NCBI RefSeq assembly: GCF_001431595.1
Contig: NZ_LDJO01000085.1
Coordinates: 1 to 33,035 of the forward strand
Direction: 5' to 3'
Length of the DNA: 33,035 nt
DNA from: Stenotrophomonas acidaminiphila
Lineage (GTDB): Bacteria; Pseudomonadota; Gammaproteobacteria; Xanthomonadales; Xanthomonadaceae
The notes beneath the pieces are model-generated. The model worked only from the letters and a program-made list of their open reading frames with translations, ran no database searches and was not told where the DNA came from. This document shows, one piece after another, positions 1-9,063 of the stretch. Position 1 is the first letter of the stretch, and the number at the start of each line of letters is the position of its first letter. A program made the translations under genes and the position numbers.

Positions 1-30
1 GCATGCCGCAGGCGGCCGCCTGCGGCATGC
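1..30. repeat. 30-bp perfect palindrome at left edge
   Basis: Bases 1-15 are the exact reverse complement of bases 16-30, with no loop (half-site GCATGCCGCAGGCGG). The palindrome lies inside the 3' coding part of the sensor kinase and encodes its C-terminal residues. It coincides exactly with the end of the supplied sequence, so it may continue further left. It could be a terminator-type hairpin, a chance GC-rich dyad or a fold-back at an assembly end. Confidence 0.8.
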
Positions 31-922
31 GGTAGGGCAGGTGCAGCTCGACCTGGGTACCTTCGCCCGGCGCGGTGTGGATGCGCAGCCAGCCGCCGAC
101 GCTCTGCGCGCGCTCGCGCATCACCACCAGCCCCAGCCCACGCGGGCCGTCCGGATCGAAGCCTTCGCCGTCGTCGGTCACGCGCAACCGCAGCCGGCCG
201 CCGCCATCGTCCTCCAGGCACAGCCGGACCTGGCTGGCCAGCGCATGCCGCAGGGCGTTGGTCAGGCTTTCCTGGGCAATGCGGAAACAGGCCTGCTCGA
301 CCTCGTTGTCGGGGCGTTGCGGCAGGTCCTCCACATCCATGAGCAGCTCCACCGGCGAGGAACGGAACAGTTGCCCGGCCTGCCAGCGCAGCGCCGCCTC
401 CAGCCCGAGCGCATCGAGCTGCGGCGGGCGCAGCAGCATCGACAGGTTGCGCAGCCGCACCACGGTACTGTCGACCAGTTCCACGATCTGCTCCAGATCC
501 TCGCGCCGGCGCTGGGCATCGTCCTCGTCCATCGCCGCATGCGCGGCCAGCTTGATCGCGGTGACGGCCTGGCCGATATCGTCGTGCAGGTCACGGGAAA
601 TCGCCCGGCGCTCATCCTCCTGCACCGAGAACAGACGCCCGGCCATGGCCTGCAGTTCCCGGTTTCCCGTCTCCAGCGCCTTGCGACTGGTCTCGAGCTC
701 GCTGACGTCGCGCGCCGCCAGCACCCGTACCCGGGCCAGCCGCGGCAGGAGCAGGAGCAGGGCAAGTGCCATGTAGGCGGCAACCAAGATGACGGAGGTC
801 ACACTCCAGGCCAGCGGATGGGCCGGAATCGCCCGCCAGGTCCAGGGCAGCAGGCCGCACAGCAGGATCAATGCGCCGCCTGCCGCCACAACACCATATG
901 TAGTGCGTTGCAGGCCGGCCAT
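1..922 (-). CDS. NarX/UhpB-type sensor histidine kinase, 3' end cut by window edge
   Basis: Membrane sensor kinase that would phosphorylate a NarL/FixJ-type response regulator, which is not in the window and would be expected to the left. About 307 residues are visible. Two hydrophobic segments lie near residues 11-30 and 40-60, followed by a short linker with helical character. The HisKA_3 dimerisation box ERRAISRDLHDDIGQ has the phospho-accepting His at residue 113. The HATPase part shows an N-box (RIAQESLTNALRHA), a DDGEGFDPDG ATP-binding motif and GLGL. No sizeable periplasmic sensing domain is present, so the stimulus may be sensed in or at the membrane. The ATG at 922-920 is chosen because GGAG sits about 6 bases upstream and the hydrophobic segment starts directly after it. 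The frame is still open at base 1, where coding coincides with a 30-bp perfect palindrome. The ATP-binding domain looks nearly complete, so few residues should be missing. The gene is divergent from the GGDEF-EAL gene. Confidence 0.85.
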   Translation of the reverse strand, partial: MAGLQRTTYGVVAAGGALILLCGLLPWTWRAIPAHPLAWSVTSVILVAAYMALALLLLLPRLARVRVLAARDVSELETSRKALETGNRELQAMAGRLFSVQEDERRAISRDLHDDIGQAVTAIKLAAHAAMDEDDAQRRREDLEQIVELVDSTVVRLRNLSMLLRPPQLDALGLEAALRWQAGQLFRSSPVELLMDVEDLPQRPDNEVEQACFRIAQESLTNALRHALASQVRLCLEDDGGGRLRLRVTDDGEGFDPDGPRGLGLVVMRERAQSVGGWLRIHTAPGEGTQVELHLPYRMPQAAACGM

Positions 923-1118
923 TGCCGACTCCGTGGGGGCCGGATGGCGTGAAGGGAGGGAGCCGTTTTGCATGTGCCGTGGCAGGGTGCCGAGTTCGAT
1001 CCAGCGACATCTTAACGGGCCATCGCAAACCGCGATGACGCAGTACTCAATTTCCATGAACGGCTGCCGCTATCCCTAGAGTTCCCGGACCTCGGGTGTT
1101 TGACTGGAGCGGTAGCGC

Positions 1119-3902
1119 GTGGATCAGGGCGTGATTGCGAGCATGATGAGCCACCCGCTGGAGGGGGCGATCGTGCTGCTCGATCCGGAGGGCCATCCGC
1201 TGGCCGCCAATGCCACGGCCCGCACCCTGGATCTGCCGCGTGGCCTGCAGTTGCATCGGCTGGCCCTGCTGGGCCTGCGCGACCGGGTCGCCGACCAGGG
1301 ACTGCTGCCGTGTTCGGTGCCCGTCGGGGAGCAGCGCGTGGACGGCTTCCTGAGTGCTGCGCGCGCGCAGGACGGTACGGTCTGCGCGTACATCTTCAGT
1401 GCCGTCCCGGCCGCCTCGCTGGTGGACGGGCGCTGGCCGCAGCTGCTGCATGACGCCGGCCACGGCGTCTGGGAGTGGGACGTGCCGGCGCACCTGCTGG
1501 CGTACCTGGAGCGCAGCGCCGGAGCCGCCCCCGTCACCGGCACCGTGCACGAATGGCTGCAACGCACCCACCCGGACGACCGCGCCATGCAGCAGGCCGC
1601 TCTGCGGTCGCACCTGCGCGACCCTGCCGTCGCCTACGCCTGCCGGCTGCGCGTGCGCCGCGCCGATGGCGGCTGGCAACAGGTGCACGATCATGGCCAG
1701 GTGGTGGCGCGGACGGCCGACGGCCAGGCACTGCGCATGGCCGGTATCCGCATCGGCATCACTTCGGCGGATGCGCCGGGGGCCGATGCGCAGGAACAGC
1801 AGGCGCAACTGCGCCACCTGCAGCGCATCGCGGGCCTCGGGACCTGGTCGTGGGAGCGTGACAGCGGCTTTTCCTGGTCGGACGAGATGCTCGCCGCCAT
1901 CGGCCGTCCCCCGGGCAGCATGCCGCCGGGCCGGCGCTGGCTGGACATGCTCGACGCCGATGCCCGCGCCCAGGTGCTGGCGGCGTGGCGACGGCTGCAC
2001 CGCGAAGGCCAGCCGCACGCATTCGAACTGGTGCTGGCGGCGGCACCGATGGAAGTCCCGGGCATCCACCTGCGGGTGTGGATGCATCCCCGGCACGACG
2101 CCAGCGGGCGCGTGCGGCGCGTGGCCGGGCAGCTGCAGAACGTGACCGAGCAGCGCCAGACCGACGCCCTGATCCGCTGGCGCACCGAACTGCTCAACCG
2201 CGTTTCGGCGCTGGGCCGCATCGGCGGCTGCGAGATCGAGGTGACCACCCGCGGCATGCTCTGGACCGATGAGTGCTACCGCATCCACGGCCTGCGCAAG
2301 GAGCCGGTGACGCTGGAGCAGACGCTGGCGCTGTACACGCCCGATTCGCGCGACAGCTTCGAAGCCGCGCTTACCCGCATCGCCGAAGGTGGCCTGCCCG
2401 AACAGCTGGACCTGTGCTTTTACCGGCATTCCGGGCAGCGGGTGTGGGTGCAGGTGCAGATCGAGCTGGACCGGCGCGAAGGCCTGCCGGAGCGCTTCGT
2501 GGTGCTGTTCCGCGACATCACCCGCGAACGCGAGGCCAACGAGCGCATCGAGCTGTTGGCCCATTACGACCTCCTGACCGGGCTGCCCAACCGCATCCTG
2601 CTGCGCGAGCAGACCGAGGAGGCCATCGCCGAGTCGCGCCGCAACGGCAAGATCCTGGCGATGCTGTTCGTCGATCTGGACGGCTTCAAGTCGATCAACG
2701 ACACCTTCGGCCACGCCACCGGCGACATGCTGCTCAAGGCGGCCGCGGCGCGGCTGCACCAGAACCTGCGCAACGCCGACCTGTTCGGCCGCTTCAATGG
2801 CGACGAGTTCGTCGTGGTGCTGCGCCACCTCGCCGACCCGGCCGATGCCGGCCATGTCGCGCGCAAGCTGATCGCCTCGCTGGCCTCGCCGCTGCACCGT
2901 GGCGACACCACGCTGAAGGTGGGGGCCAGCGTGGGCATCGCGCTCGCCGACGACAGCCATCGCGATTTCGACACCCTGCTGCGCGCGGCCGACGCCGCCA
3001 TGCACGCGGCCAAGGAAGCCGGTCGCAACACCTACCAGTACTACAGCCAGGACGTGCTGGCCGGGATCCAGCGACGCCTGCAGATCGAGCACGCGCTGCA
3101 CGGCGCGCTCGAGCGCGAGGAATTCCAGCTGGTCTACCAGCCCCTGGTCAATGTCGATGGCACACGACCGCCGGCGATCGAGGCACTGCTGCGCTGGGTC
3201 TGCCCGGAACTGGGGCCGTGCAGCCCGGCCGAGTTCATCCCGGTGGCGGAGAAGTGCGGCGAGATCACCCGCATCGGCGAATGGGTGCTCAACGAAGCCT
3301 GCCGACAGGCGGCCGCCTGGCATGCCGCGGGGCTGATGTTCGAACGCATCGCGGTGAACGTATCGGCCATGCAGCTGCGCGAGCGCGGCTTCGCCGAGCA
3401 GGTGATCGCCATCTGCGAACGCCACCGCTGGCCACCGCACCGGCTGGAACTCGAGCTCACCGAATCGGCCCTGATCCGCGACAGCGACGCGCTGCGGCAG
3501 TGTTTCGACACCTTCGAGCGCAACGGCGTGCTGCTGGCCGTGGACGACTTCGGCACCGGCTTCTCCAACCTGCATTACCTCAACCGTTTCCCGGTACAGC
3601 GCCTGAAGATCGACCGCAGCTTCGTCCAGCGCATGCTGCACGATGCCGGCACCGCCGAGGTCACCCAGGCCATCGTCCACCTCGGCCATGCGTTGGGCAT
3701 GCAGGTGGTGGCCGAGGGCGTGGAAACGCGCCAGGAAGAGGCGATGCTGCTGCGCCAGGGGTGCGACGAGATCCAGGGCTACCTGTACTCGCGCCCGCTG
3801 CCTTCGCGGGACATGGCCCAGTGGCTGCGTCGCTGCGACGAGGGTGACGGCCCGGGCCCACAGGCACCCACGCAGGCTGACCTTCCGGCCACCGTCGGCT
3901 GA
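1119..3902 (+). CDS. PAS-GGDEF-EAL cyclic-di-GMP signalling protein
   Basis: Large (927 aa) soluble cyclic-di-GMP protein with no obvious membrane segment. The N-terminal ~430 residues are made of PAS-like sensory repeats, judged from spaced W/H motifs and phrases such as QLQNVTEQRQ and FRDITREREANERIE before the catalytic part. The GGDEF domain carries the variant NGDEF at residues 560-564 and an intact inhibitory RxxD site (RNAD, 551-554). The EAL domain looks fully catalytic: EAL at 688-690, NVSAMQL, ELTESAL, VDDFGTGFS, KIDRSFV and AEGVET are all present. Net phosphodiesterase activity is therefore the safer inference. Cyclase activity is uncertain, because the first Gly of the motif is replaced by Asn, although several active cyclases tolerate variants there. 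The start is GTG, supported by GGAG at 1106-1109. Transcribed away from the sensor kinase; a shared signalling role is possible but unproven. Confidence 0.93.
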   Translation: MDQGVIASMMSHPLEGAIVLLDPEGHPLAANATARTLDLPRGLQLHRLALLGLRDRVADQGLLPCSVPVGEQRVDGFLSAARAQDGTVCAYIFSAVPAASLVDGRWPQLLHDAGHGVWEWDVPAHLLAYLERSAGAAPVTGTVHEWLQRTHPDDRAMQQAALRSHLRDPAVAYACRLRVRRADGGWQQVHDHGQVVARTADGQALRMAGIRIGITSADAPGADAQEQQAQLRHLQRIAGLGTWSWERDSGFSWSDEMLAAIGRPPGSMPPGRRWLDMLDADARAQVLAAWRRLHREGQPHAFELVLAAAPMEVPGIHLRVWMHPRHDASGRVRRVAGQLQNVTEQRQTDALIRWRTELLNRVSALGRIGGCEIEVTTRGMLWTDECYRIHGLRKEPVTLEQTLALYTPDSRDSFEAALTRIAEGGLPEQLDLCFYRHSGQRVWVQVQIELDRREGLPERFVVLFRDITREREANERIELLAHYDLLTGLPNRILLREQTEEAIAESRRNGKILAMLFVDLDGFKSINDTFGHATGDMLLKAAAARLHQNLRNADLFGRFNGDEFVVVLRHLADPADAGHVARKLIASLASPLHRGDTTLKVGASVGIALADDSHRDFDTLLRAADAAMHAAKEAGRNTYQYYSQDVLAGIQRRLQIEHALHGALEREEFQLVYQPLVNVDGTRPPAIEALLRWVCPELGPCSPAEFIPVAEKCGEITRIGEWVLNEACRQAAAWHAAGLMFERIAVNVSAMQLRERGFAEQVIAICERHRWPPHRLELELTESALIRDSDALRQCFDTFERNGVLLAVDDFGTGFSNLHYLNRFPVQRLKIDRSFVQRMLHDAGTAEVTQAIVHLGHALGMQVVAEGVETRQEEAMLLRQGCDEIQGYLYSRPLPSRDMAQWLRRCDEGDGPGPQAPTQADLPATVG

Positions 3903-4392
3903 GCATCGGCTCGGCCCGCACGCCGCTTCCTGCTGCGTCCAGTCCCCAGGTGGAGCGGGGCTGCCACGCCCGCGCCACGGTGCCCGCGCGTTGCTCCCGC
4001 CACCCTGATCGCAGGCGTGGCCGAAGCGCAGCCCACAACCTCGCCCCTTGAATCGCCCGCACACCGTCGCGGGGTGCGACAGAGCCTGGCAGCCGCGAGC
4101 AACCGGCCGACGGCAGGCACGCGTGCACGGTCTGTCGCCCGGGGCGGCGCGGGGCCTGCAGGTCGAGGGAGCGGAACCGGCGTGTCCGCATCGCACCGGC
4201 CGGCACCCGTGGCTGCAGGCGGGCGGGGAGGGGCGGTCGGCCTGGGCGGCGAAGCAGTCGGGGATGCCGGCAGCGGCAGCATGCGCCGGCCGATGCGCCC
4301 GGCATGCGGCAGGTCGCGGGGCGCGCGGCGCGGATGCTTCCGCGGTGGATGGCGTGGCTCGCCGGGCCCCGGCGGTCGTCGCCGTGGCGCGG
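3903..4392. other. Intergenic stretch without a supported gene
   Basis: About 490 bases of very GC-rich sequence between the GGDEF-EAL stop and the small minus-strand frame. Open frames exist on both strands but read as Pro/Arg/Ala/Gly-rich shadows with no motif or ribosome binding site. A weak inverted repeat (ATGCCGG at 4264-4270 with CCGGCAT at 4299-4305) and a KOPS-like octamer at 4225-4232 are the only structures I see. Confidence 0.6.
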
Positions 4393-4656
4393 CTATTCGA
4401 TCACAGTGCGCGCCGCACGTCGGCAGAAGGCCAGGTCCCAGGCCACCAGGGTCGCCGACGGATCATCCTGCTCCGGCAAATCCGCCATCGGCAGCTGCCC
4501 GCTGCGTTCCAGTTCCTGCTGTACCAGGGCCTCCAGTGCCGCCAGGCGGGCACGCGCGGCGGCGGCACCGGCACCGGGCACGGCTTCCGCCGTCTGTGGG
4601 CTCACCGCTGCCTCGACCTCCGCCCAGCCGGCCGGCAACGACAAAACCCCGGCCGG
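4393..4656 (-). CDS. Possible small hypothetical protein
   Basis: A minus-strand frame of about 80-87 residues just after the chemoreceptor gene. Its C-terminal part reads like real protein: an Ala/Glu-rich helix (ARARLAALEALVQQELERSG), then PEQDDPSATLVAWDLAFCRRA and a final TVIE. Codon third positions are GC-rich, like the neighbours. No ATG start is available before residue ~60. The possible starts are TTG codons near 4656 and 4647 or a GTG near 4608. The upstream part is overlapped by a terminator-like hairpin, which argues against simple readthrough from the chemoreceptor. I do not recognise the family. It may be a genuine small gene with a rare start, or the remnant of one. The 5' end given is provisional. 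Confidence 0.35.
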   Translation of the reverse strand, partial: PAGVLSLPAGWAEVEAAVSPQTAEAVPGAGAAAARARLAALEALVQQELERSGQLPMADLPEQDDPSATLVAWDLAFCRRAARTVIE

Positions 4657-4677
4657 GGCCGGGGCCGGGGTCGTTGT
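4635..4677 (-). terminator. Terminator-like hairpin after chemoreceptor gene
   Basis: Outer arms AACGAC/GTCGTT enclose a CCCCGGCC-type GC stem and, read on the minus strand, a TTTT run after GGCCGGGG. The interior contains three tandem copies of the hexamer GGCCGG/GGGGCC type, so alternative pairings and slippage are possible. It lies 17 bases beyond the chemoreceptor stop. Confidence 0.6.
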
Positions 4678-4693
4678 CGCATCGTGGCGGGAA

Positions 4694-5884
4694 TCAGAAC
4701 AGCTCAACCGTTCCCGCGCCCATGCTCTGCTGTGCCACCGGCTTGTGCGGCGGGCGTTCCCATTCGCTGCGCATCTCGCGCAGGCGGCTGCCGGTACGCT
4801 GCAGCGCGAGCACCAGCTCGCCGTCGAGCACGCCACCACTGCGATGCAGCAGTTCCTGCAGCGCCACGGCTTCGCGGTTGATCGCGGTCAGGCGGTCCAG
4901 GTGGGTGTGCACGCCGCCCAGCGCCTGGGTGGCGATGTCCTCGAACTGCAGGGCACGCACGGCGTCGGCGACGCTGCTGTCGATGGCACGGCCGCATTCG
5001 GAGATCTCGCGCATGCCATCGCCCAGCGAGTTGTTGATCGCCGCCACGTTCTCCAGCATGGCCGCCGCCTCGTGGCGCGCCTCGCGGGAGCGGTCCATGT
5101 CGCGCGAGGCCATGTGCGAGACGGTCTCGCGGACCTTGGCGATCGCGTCCTTGGAGCTGTGCGCGAGCTTGCGGATCTGCTCGTTGAAGGTGGTCGAGCG
5201 CTCGGACAGGTTGCGCACCTCGTCGGCGACCACCGCGAACCCGCGCCCGGCTTCGCCGGCACGCGCGGCCTCGATGGCGGCGTTCAGCGCCAGCAGGTTG
5301 GTCTGGTCGGCGATCGACTTCACGTCCTCCAGCAGGGCGAAGATGCCGTCCAGGTGCTGGGCCATCTGGTCGATGTGCTGCACGGTGTTGCTGCTCTGGC
5401 CGCTGACCTGTTCCAGCGCCTCGACCAGCTGCTCCATCTGGTGGCTGGCGTGCTGGGCGAAACGCGCCACGTCCACGCCGCCACCGCCATCCTCGCCGGC
5501 GCGGTCGACGATGCGGGCCAGCGCCTGGCTCTGCTGGCGCGACTTGCGGTTCATCGCATCGAAGCTGCTGCCCAGCCCGGCGACCGCCTGGCGGATCAGT
5601 TCGCGGGCGCGCTCGATCTCGCCGCGCGAACCATCGATCTCGTTGCTGACGAAGCTGCGCAGCTCGTTGAGCAGCTGGTCCTGCTCCTTGAGCACGCGGG
5701 CGTGCTCGGGCGAACGCTGCGACTGGCTGTAGGCGCTCCAGTAGGCGAACACCAGCCAGCTCAGCGCCATCGTGGTCAGGACCGCCCACACAACGGCCGC
5801 GGGCCATGCGAAGGCCAGCGCCAATGCCAGCAGGAAGGTAAGGGCCAGCGGGGCGGCCAGGCGGATTGCAATGCGTGAATACAT
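4694..5884 (-). CDS. Methyl-accepting chemotaxis protein without periplasmic domain
   Basis: Chemoreceptor-type signalling protein of 396 aa. Two adjacent hydrophobic helices (about residues 8-28 and 31-48) are followed directly by a coiled-coil cytoplasmic region, so there is no periplasmic ligand-binding domain. The signalling hairpin tip is clear at residues 189-228 ([23 protein letters not shown] then [17 protein letters not shown]), the part that contacts CheA and CheW in this family. No CheR-docking pentapeptide is visible at the C-terminus, which ends VELF. It may sense the membrane or cytoplasmic energy state, or couple to a non-flagellar pathway. Neither is shown by the sequence. ATG 5884-5882 begins the first hydrophobic helix; upstream in-frame codons would run into hflD, 52 bp away. 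Followed by a hairpin terminator. Confidence 0.88.
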   Translation of the reverse strand: MYSRIAIRLAAPLALTFLLALALAFAWPAAVVWAVLTTMALSWLVFAYWSAYSQSQRSPEHARVLKEQDQLLNELRSFVSNEIDGSRGEIERARELIRQAVAGLGSSFDAMNRKSRQQSQALARIVDRAGEDGGGGVDVARFAQHASHQMEQLVEALEQVSGQSSNTVQHIDQMAQHLDGIFALLEDVKSIADQTNLLALNAAIEAARAGEAGRGFAVVADEVRNLSERSTTFNEQIRKLAHSSKDAIAKVRETVSHMASRDMDRSREARHEAAAMLENVAAINNSLGDGMREISECGRAIDSSVADAVRALQFEDIATQALGGVHTHLDRLTAINREAVALQELLHRSGGVLDGELVLALQRTGSRLREMRSEWERPPHKPVAQQSMGAGTVELF

Positions 5885-5936
5885 GGACGTTCTCGGGAGA
5901 GTCACGATTGCAGTATCGGCCGTGCCGGTCGGGTCT

Positions 5937-6560
5937 TTAGCCGCCGCCGCGCAACCTTCGCGAGATCGCTTCGAGCATGGCCTTGCGCGAGAACAGGAAG
6001 TCCCAGTAGCTGCCGCCAAGCTGGCGCCACAGCACCGCCGAGCGCACCGCCGCCAGCAGCAGGGCACGGATCTCGGCGACCACGCCCGCCTGTCCCAGGT
6101 AGTGCGGATTGCCCTGCACCATGATCCGCGGCTTGAGCTGGCTGATGGTGTCCGCGTACAGGCCGCCCATGGCGCCCAGTATTTCGGGGTGGGCCGGGTC
6201 GCCCAGCTCGCGGGCCTGCGCGGCGGCGCGCTCGATGCCGGCCTGGACCTTGTCCACGGTGGCGCGTTCGCGCACGAAGCGGCGTTCGAGCTGCATCACC
6301 GACAGCGCCAGGCGCGGCAGCAGCGCGTCCTTGCCCTGGTTGCCGAAATAGTCGCGCAGCAGGCGCAGCCCCGGTTCGAGCTGGTGGCTGTCGCCGTATA
6401 CCGCGGCAGGGGACGGGGCGTCGATGCGCATCACGCTGTCCATCGCGGTGCGGACCACCGCGCTGTCGGAATGGCCGGTTTCGGCAATGCGCCGCACCTG
6501 CTGCAGGGCCTGGGCGATGCCGGCCAGTGCCAGGACACGGTCGTCGAAGGAAGAACTCAT
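5937..6560 (-). CDS. hflD: High-frequency-of-lysogenisation protein HflD homologue
   Basis: A 207-aa, mostly helical protein matching HflD in length and pattern. Recognisable stretches include [18 protein letters not shown] at the N-terminus, [35 protein letters not shown] and [10 protein letters not shown]. In E. coli HflD is a peripheral membrane protein that binds phage lambda CII; its normal cellular job is not settled. It is the last gene of the YbjN-like/nudJ/mnmA/hflD unit. Its ATG overlaps the mnmA stop by four bases (ATGA, 6557-6560), so translation is probably coupled. The nudJ-mnmA-hflD order is the same as in E. coli. Confidence 0.93.
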   Translation of the reverse strand: MSSSFDDRVLALAGIAQALQQVRRIAETGHSDSAVVRTAMDSVMRIDAPSPAAVYGDSHQLEPGLRLLRDYFGNQGKDALLPRLALSVMQLERRFVRERATVDKVQAGIERAAAQARELGDPAHPEILGAMGGLYADTISQLKPRIMVQGNPHYLGQAGVVAEIRALLLAAVRSAVLWRQLGGSYWDFLFSRKAMLEAISRRLRGGG

Positions 6561-7690
6561 GCTTGCCTCTCAAGGGAAACGGGCCAGGGCGCACGCTGTT
6601 CGAGCGCAGCGTCGGTGGCGGCGATGACCGCGCCGCCCAGGCATTCGGGGCCGTCATACAGCACCAGCGACTGGCCGGGCGTGACCGCCCGCTGCGGCCG
6701 CTCGAACTGTACCTGCACGGTGCCGTCGTCACCCACGCTCACGCGGCAGGGTTCGTCCGGCTGCCGGTAGCGGGTCTGCGCGGTACAGGTGAAGGTGGCG
6801 GCAGGCGCGCTGCCGGCGATCCAGTGCATGGCTTCGCTACGCAGCCGGCTGGACTGCAGCCAGGGGCTGTCGTGGCCCTGGTCGACATACAGGATGTTGG
6901 CCGCCACGTCCTTGCCGACCACATACCAGGGGGCCGCCGGCCGCCCGCGCACCCCGCCGATGTTCAGGCCCTCGCGCTGGCCCAGGGTGAAATAGAAAAC
7001 GCCCGGGTGGCGGCCGATGGGCTGTCCGTGCGGATCGCGGATCTCGCCTTCGCGCGCGGGCAGGTACTGGCCCAGGAACTGGCGGAAATCGCGCTCGCCG
7101 ATGAAACAGATGCCGGTCGAGTCCTTCTTGGCGTGGGTCGGCAGCCCGCTTTCCCGGGCGATCCGGCGCAGCTGGCTCTTTTCCAGGTGGCCGATCGGGA
7201 ACATGGTGGCGGCCAGCTGCGCCTGGCCCAGCTGGTGCAGGAAGTAGCTCTGGTCCTTGCCGCGGTCGGCACCGCGCAGCAGCCGCCAGCGCCCGCCCGA
7301 CTGTTCCACCCGGGCATAGTGGCCGGTGGCGATGCGTCCGGCGCCCAGTTCGCGGGCGGCGTCCAGGAAGTGCTTGAATTTGACCTCGCGGTTGCACAGC
7401 ACGTCCGGGTTCGGCGTGCGCCCGGCCGCGTACTCGGCCAGGAAATGCTCGAACACGCCCTGCCAGTACTCGGCCGAGAAATCGCGGAAATGGAACGGGA
7501 TGCCCAGCCGCCCGCACACGGCCACCGCGTCGCGGCGGTCGTCCTCGGCGCGGCAATGCCCGCTGCCATCGTCGGCCCAGTTCTGCATGAACAGACCGGC
7601 GACATCCAGCCCCTGCTGCACCAGCAGCAGGGCGGCGACGGAGGAATCGACCCCGCCGGAGACCCCCACCACCACATCCGGGCGGCTCAT
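6557..7690 (-). CDS. mnmA: tRNA-specific 2-thiouridylase MnmA
   Basis: Cytoplasmic enzyme that inserts sulfur at position 2 of the wobble uridine (U34) of tRNA Lys, Glu and Gln, receiving sulfur through the Tus relay. The 377-aa length is typical. The ATP-pyrophosphatase P-loop SGGVDSS is at residues 11-17. The two catalytic cysteines are Cys99 in NPDVLCN and Cys195 in [15 protein letters not shown] and KDQSYFL, typical of the family, are also present. The ATG at 7690 overlaps the nudJ stop (ATGA), and the mnmA stop overlaps the hflD start in the same way, so the three genes form a tightly coupled unit. No alteration of key residues is seen. Confidence 0.97.
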   Translation of the reverse strand: MSRPDVVVGVSGGVDSSVAALLLVQQGLDVAGLFMQNWADDGSGHCRAEDDRRDAVAVCGRLGIPFHFRDFSAEYWQGVFEHFLAEYAAGRTPNPDVLCNREVKFKHFLDAARELGAGRIATGHYARVEQSGGRWRLLRGADRGKDQSYFLHQLGQAQLAATMFPIGHLEKSQLRRIARESGLPTHAKKDSTGICFIGERDFRQFLGQYLPAREGEIRDPHGQPIGRHPGVFYFTLGQREGLNIGGVRGRPAAPWYVVGKDVAANILYVDQGHDSPWLQSSRLRSEAMHWIAGSAPAATFTCTAQTRYRQPDEPCRVSVGDDGTVQVQFERPQRAVTPGQSLVLYDGPECLGGAVIAATDAALEQRAPWPVSLERQA

Positions 7691-8148
7691 CGCAGCTGCC
7701 TCACGAGGGAAAGCGGATGACGCTGCCCGGCCAGCCAGTCGGAAACGGTCTGCCACACCAGCGGGCTGCGCAGCCGCGCCATGTCCGCCTGCAGCGCCGC
7801 CGGGGTCAGCCACAGCGCCTGCACGATGCCGCTGTCCAGCGGCTGCTCCGGATGCTGCCGCAGCGGTTCGGCGGCAAAGGCGAAGCGCAGGAACGGCGTG
7901 CCGTCGGGCGCGTTCCATTGGTAGGCGCCGATGAACGCGGTGGGCCGCACCTCCCAGCCGGTTTCCTCGCGGGTCTCGCGCACGGCCGCCTCGACCAGGC
8001 TTTCGCCGGCATCGAGGTGGCCGGCCGGCTGGTTCAACACCCGCCGCCCGTCCTTTTCCTCTTCCACCAGCAGCAGTTGCCCGGCGCGGCACACCACGGT
8101 GGCCACGGTGACGTGTGGCGCCCAGCGCTGGGAGCTCAACGCATTCAC
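7687..8148 (-). CDS. nudJ: NUDIX phosphatase, NudJ-like
   Basis: A 153-aa NUDIX hydrolase, the same length as E. coli NudJ (YmfB), which also sits directly upstream of mnmA. The Nudix box is complete: G at the start of GHLDAGE, then [14 protein letters not shown] residues in [11 protein letters not shown], satisfying GX5EX7REUXEEXGU. NudJ acts on thiamine diphosphate precursors and nucleoside tri- and diphosphates; the substrate here is inferred from synteny only. The longest start is GTG at 8148, two bases after the stop of the upstream gene. A TTG three codons further in, better spaced from the GAGG motif, is an alternative. The stop overlaps the mnmA ATG. Confidence 0.9.
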   Translation of the reverse strand: MNALSSQRWAPHVTVATVVCRAGQLLLVEEEKDGRRVLNQPAGHLDAGESLVEAAVRETREETGWEVRPTAFIGAYQWNAPDGTPFLRFAFAAEPLRQHPEQPLDSGIVQALWLTPAALQADMARLRSPLVWQTVSDWLAGQRHPLSLVRQLR

Positions 8149-8150
8149 CC

Positions 8151-8627
8151 TCAGTACTCGTCCTTCGCCGTCAGTTCCAGTTCCATCGCATCGGCGCTCT
8201 TGATCGCCGCGTCGATGGCGTCGCTGAGCACGTCGGCCTTGGCATCGGCGTCGATCTTGACCACGAACATGGCCAGGTCGCCCTGCTTTACCCAGCCACC
8301 GAGCTTGGAGTCGTTGGCGTCCTCCAGCAGGCGGTTGGCGACCAGTGCCGGAAACTGCGGGCCGGGGGCCTTGTAGCCCGGCGACCAGATCTCGCGCACG
8401 CGATGGGCGCCATAGGTCTCGACCGACGAGCGCACGAACACCAGCTGGGTGCGTTCGTCCTCCATGTCGAACACCAGGCGGTAATCGCCATCCTCGTCGA
8501 CCTCATACTTGTATTCCAGCGAGTCGAGCAGCCGGCCGACGGCGGCATCGGGCTCGCCAGCGAGGGCGTTCCCGGCCATGCCGGCGCACACGCCCGCCAC
8601 CATCATTGCTGCCACGTACTTCTTCAT
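8151..8627 (-). CDS. Exported YbjN-like hypothetical protein
   Basis: A 158-aa protein with a clear Sec-type signal peptide ([23 protein letters not shown], cleavage expected after ALA). The mature part is acidic, with alternating strand-like segments ([45 protein letters not shown]) that resemble the YbjN/type III chaperone-like fold. I base this on pattern only. It would be periplasmic; the function is unknown. ATG 8627-8625 is preferred over an in-frame ATG 11 codons upstream, because it is preceded by AGGGA and starts the signal peptide. It is the first gene of the unit leading into nudJ, mnmA and hflD, and is divergent from clpS. Confidence 0.8.
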   Translation of the reverse strand: MKKYVAAMMVAGVCAGMAGNALAGEPDAAVGRLLDSLEYKYEVDEDGDYRLVFDMEDERTQLVFVRSSVETYGAHRVREIWSPGYKAPGPQFPALVANRLLEDANDSKLGGWVKQGDLAMFVVKIDADAKADVLSDAIDAAIKSADAMELELTAKDEY

Positions 8628-8719
8628 GCGTTCCCTGCGGGATTGGTTGATCAGGCGCAAATTGTGCGGTGGGCGGGGTGTTCACGTCCAATTCGGCGCA
8701 GCTGCACCGGGCCAGCCGC

Positions 8720-8732
8720 TATAATTCCGGGC
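8720..8732 (+). promoter_or_regulatory. Consensus -10 directly before clpS, implying a leaderless mRNA
   Basis: A perfect TATAAT at 8720-8725 ends seven bases before the clpS ATG at 8733. Normal -10 to +1 spacing puts transcription initiation at or within a base of the A of the start codon. No Shine-Dalgarno motif lies between. No good -35 is found at 16-19 bp spacing. Confidence 0.6.
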
Positions 8733-9053
8733 ATGCCCCGCAAGCTCCAACACGAGAACGACCATGGCCTGCTGGTGGAACCCGGCAAGCCCGAGGTCGC
8801 GCCGCCGCCGCTGTACCAGGTGATGCTGCTGAACGACGACTACACCCCGATGGACTTCGTGGTGGCCGTACTGCAGAACTTCTTCGCCATGGACCTGGAC
8901 AAGGCCACCCAGGTGATGCTGCACGTCCATACCCGTGGCCGCGGCATCTGCGGGGTCTACAGCCGCGAAGTCGCCGAAACCAAGGTCGCGCAGGTCAACG
9001 AGTTCTCGCGCATGAACCAGCATCCGCTGCTGTGCACGATGGAGAGGGCCTGA
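8733..9053 (+). CDS. clpS: ATP-dependent Clp protease adaptor ClpS
   Basis: Adaptor that binds proteins with N-terminal Leu, Phe, Tyr or Trp and hands them to ClpA of the ClpAP protease. At 106 aa it has exactly the E. coli length, and the N-degron pocket residues fall at the same numbers: Asn34, Asp35, Asp36, Met40 and His66. The flexible N-terminal extension (first ~25 residues), which engages the ClpA pore, is present and charged. clpA follows on the same strand after 278 bp, and aat, which makes Leu/Phe N-degrons, lies 3 kb away. The start is fixed by homology; it has no ribosome binding site and appears leaderless. Confidence 0.98.
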   Translation: MPRKLQHENDHGLLVEPGKPEVAPPPLYQVMLLNDDYTPMDFVVAVLQNFFAMDLDKATQVMLHVHTRGRGICGVYSREVAETKVAQVNEFSRMNQHPLLCTMERA

Positions 9054-9063
9054 GCGCCCCGCC

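Noticed and set aside
1047..4196. Open frame of over 1000 codons on the minus strand opposite the GGDEF-EAL gene
   Set aside because: It is the antisense shadow of a high-GC gene: no domain, repetitive Gln/His/Arg/Val composition, no ribosome binding site, and the plus frame has complete catalytic motifs.
4017..5878. Two long plus-strand frames opposite the chemoreceptor gene
   Set aside because: Ser/Arg-rich or His/Gln/Val-rich shadows; the minus frame has a textbook chemoreceptor signalling tip.
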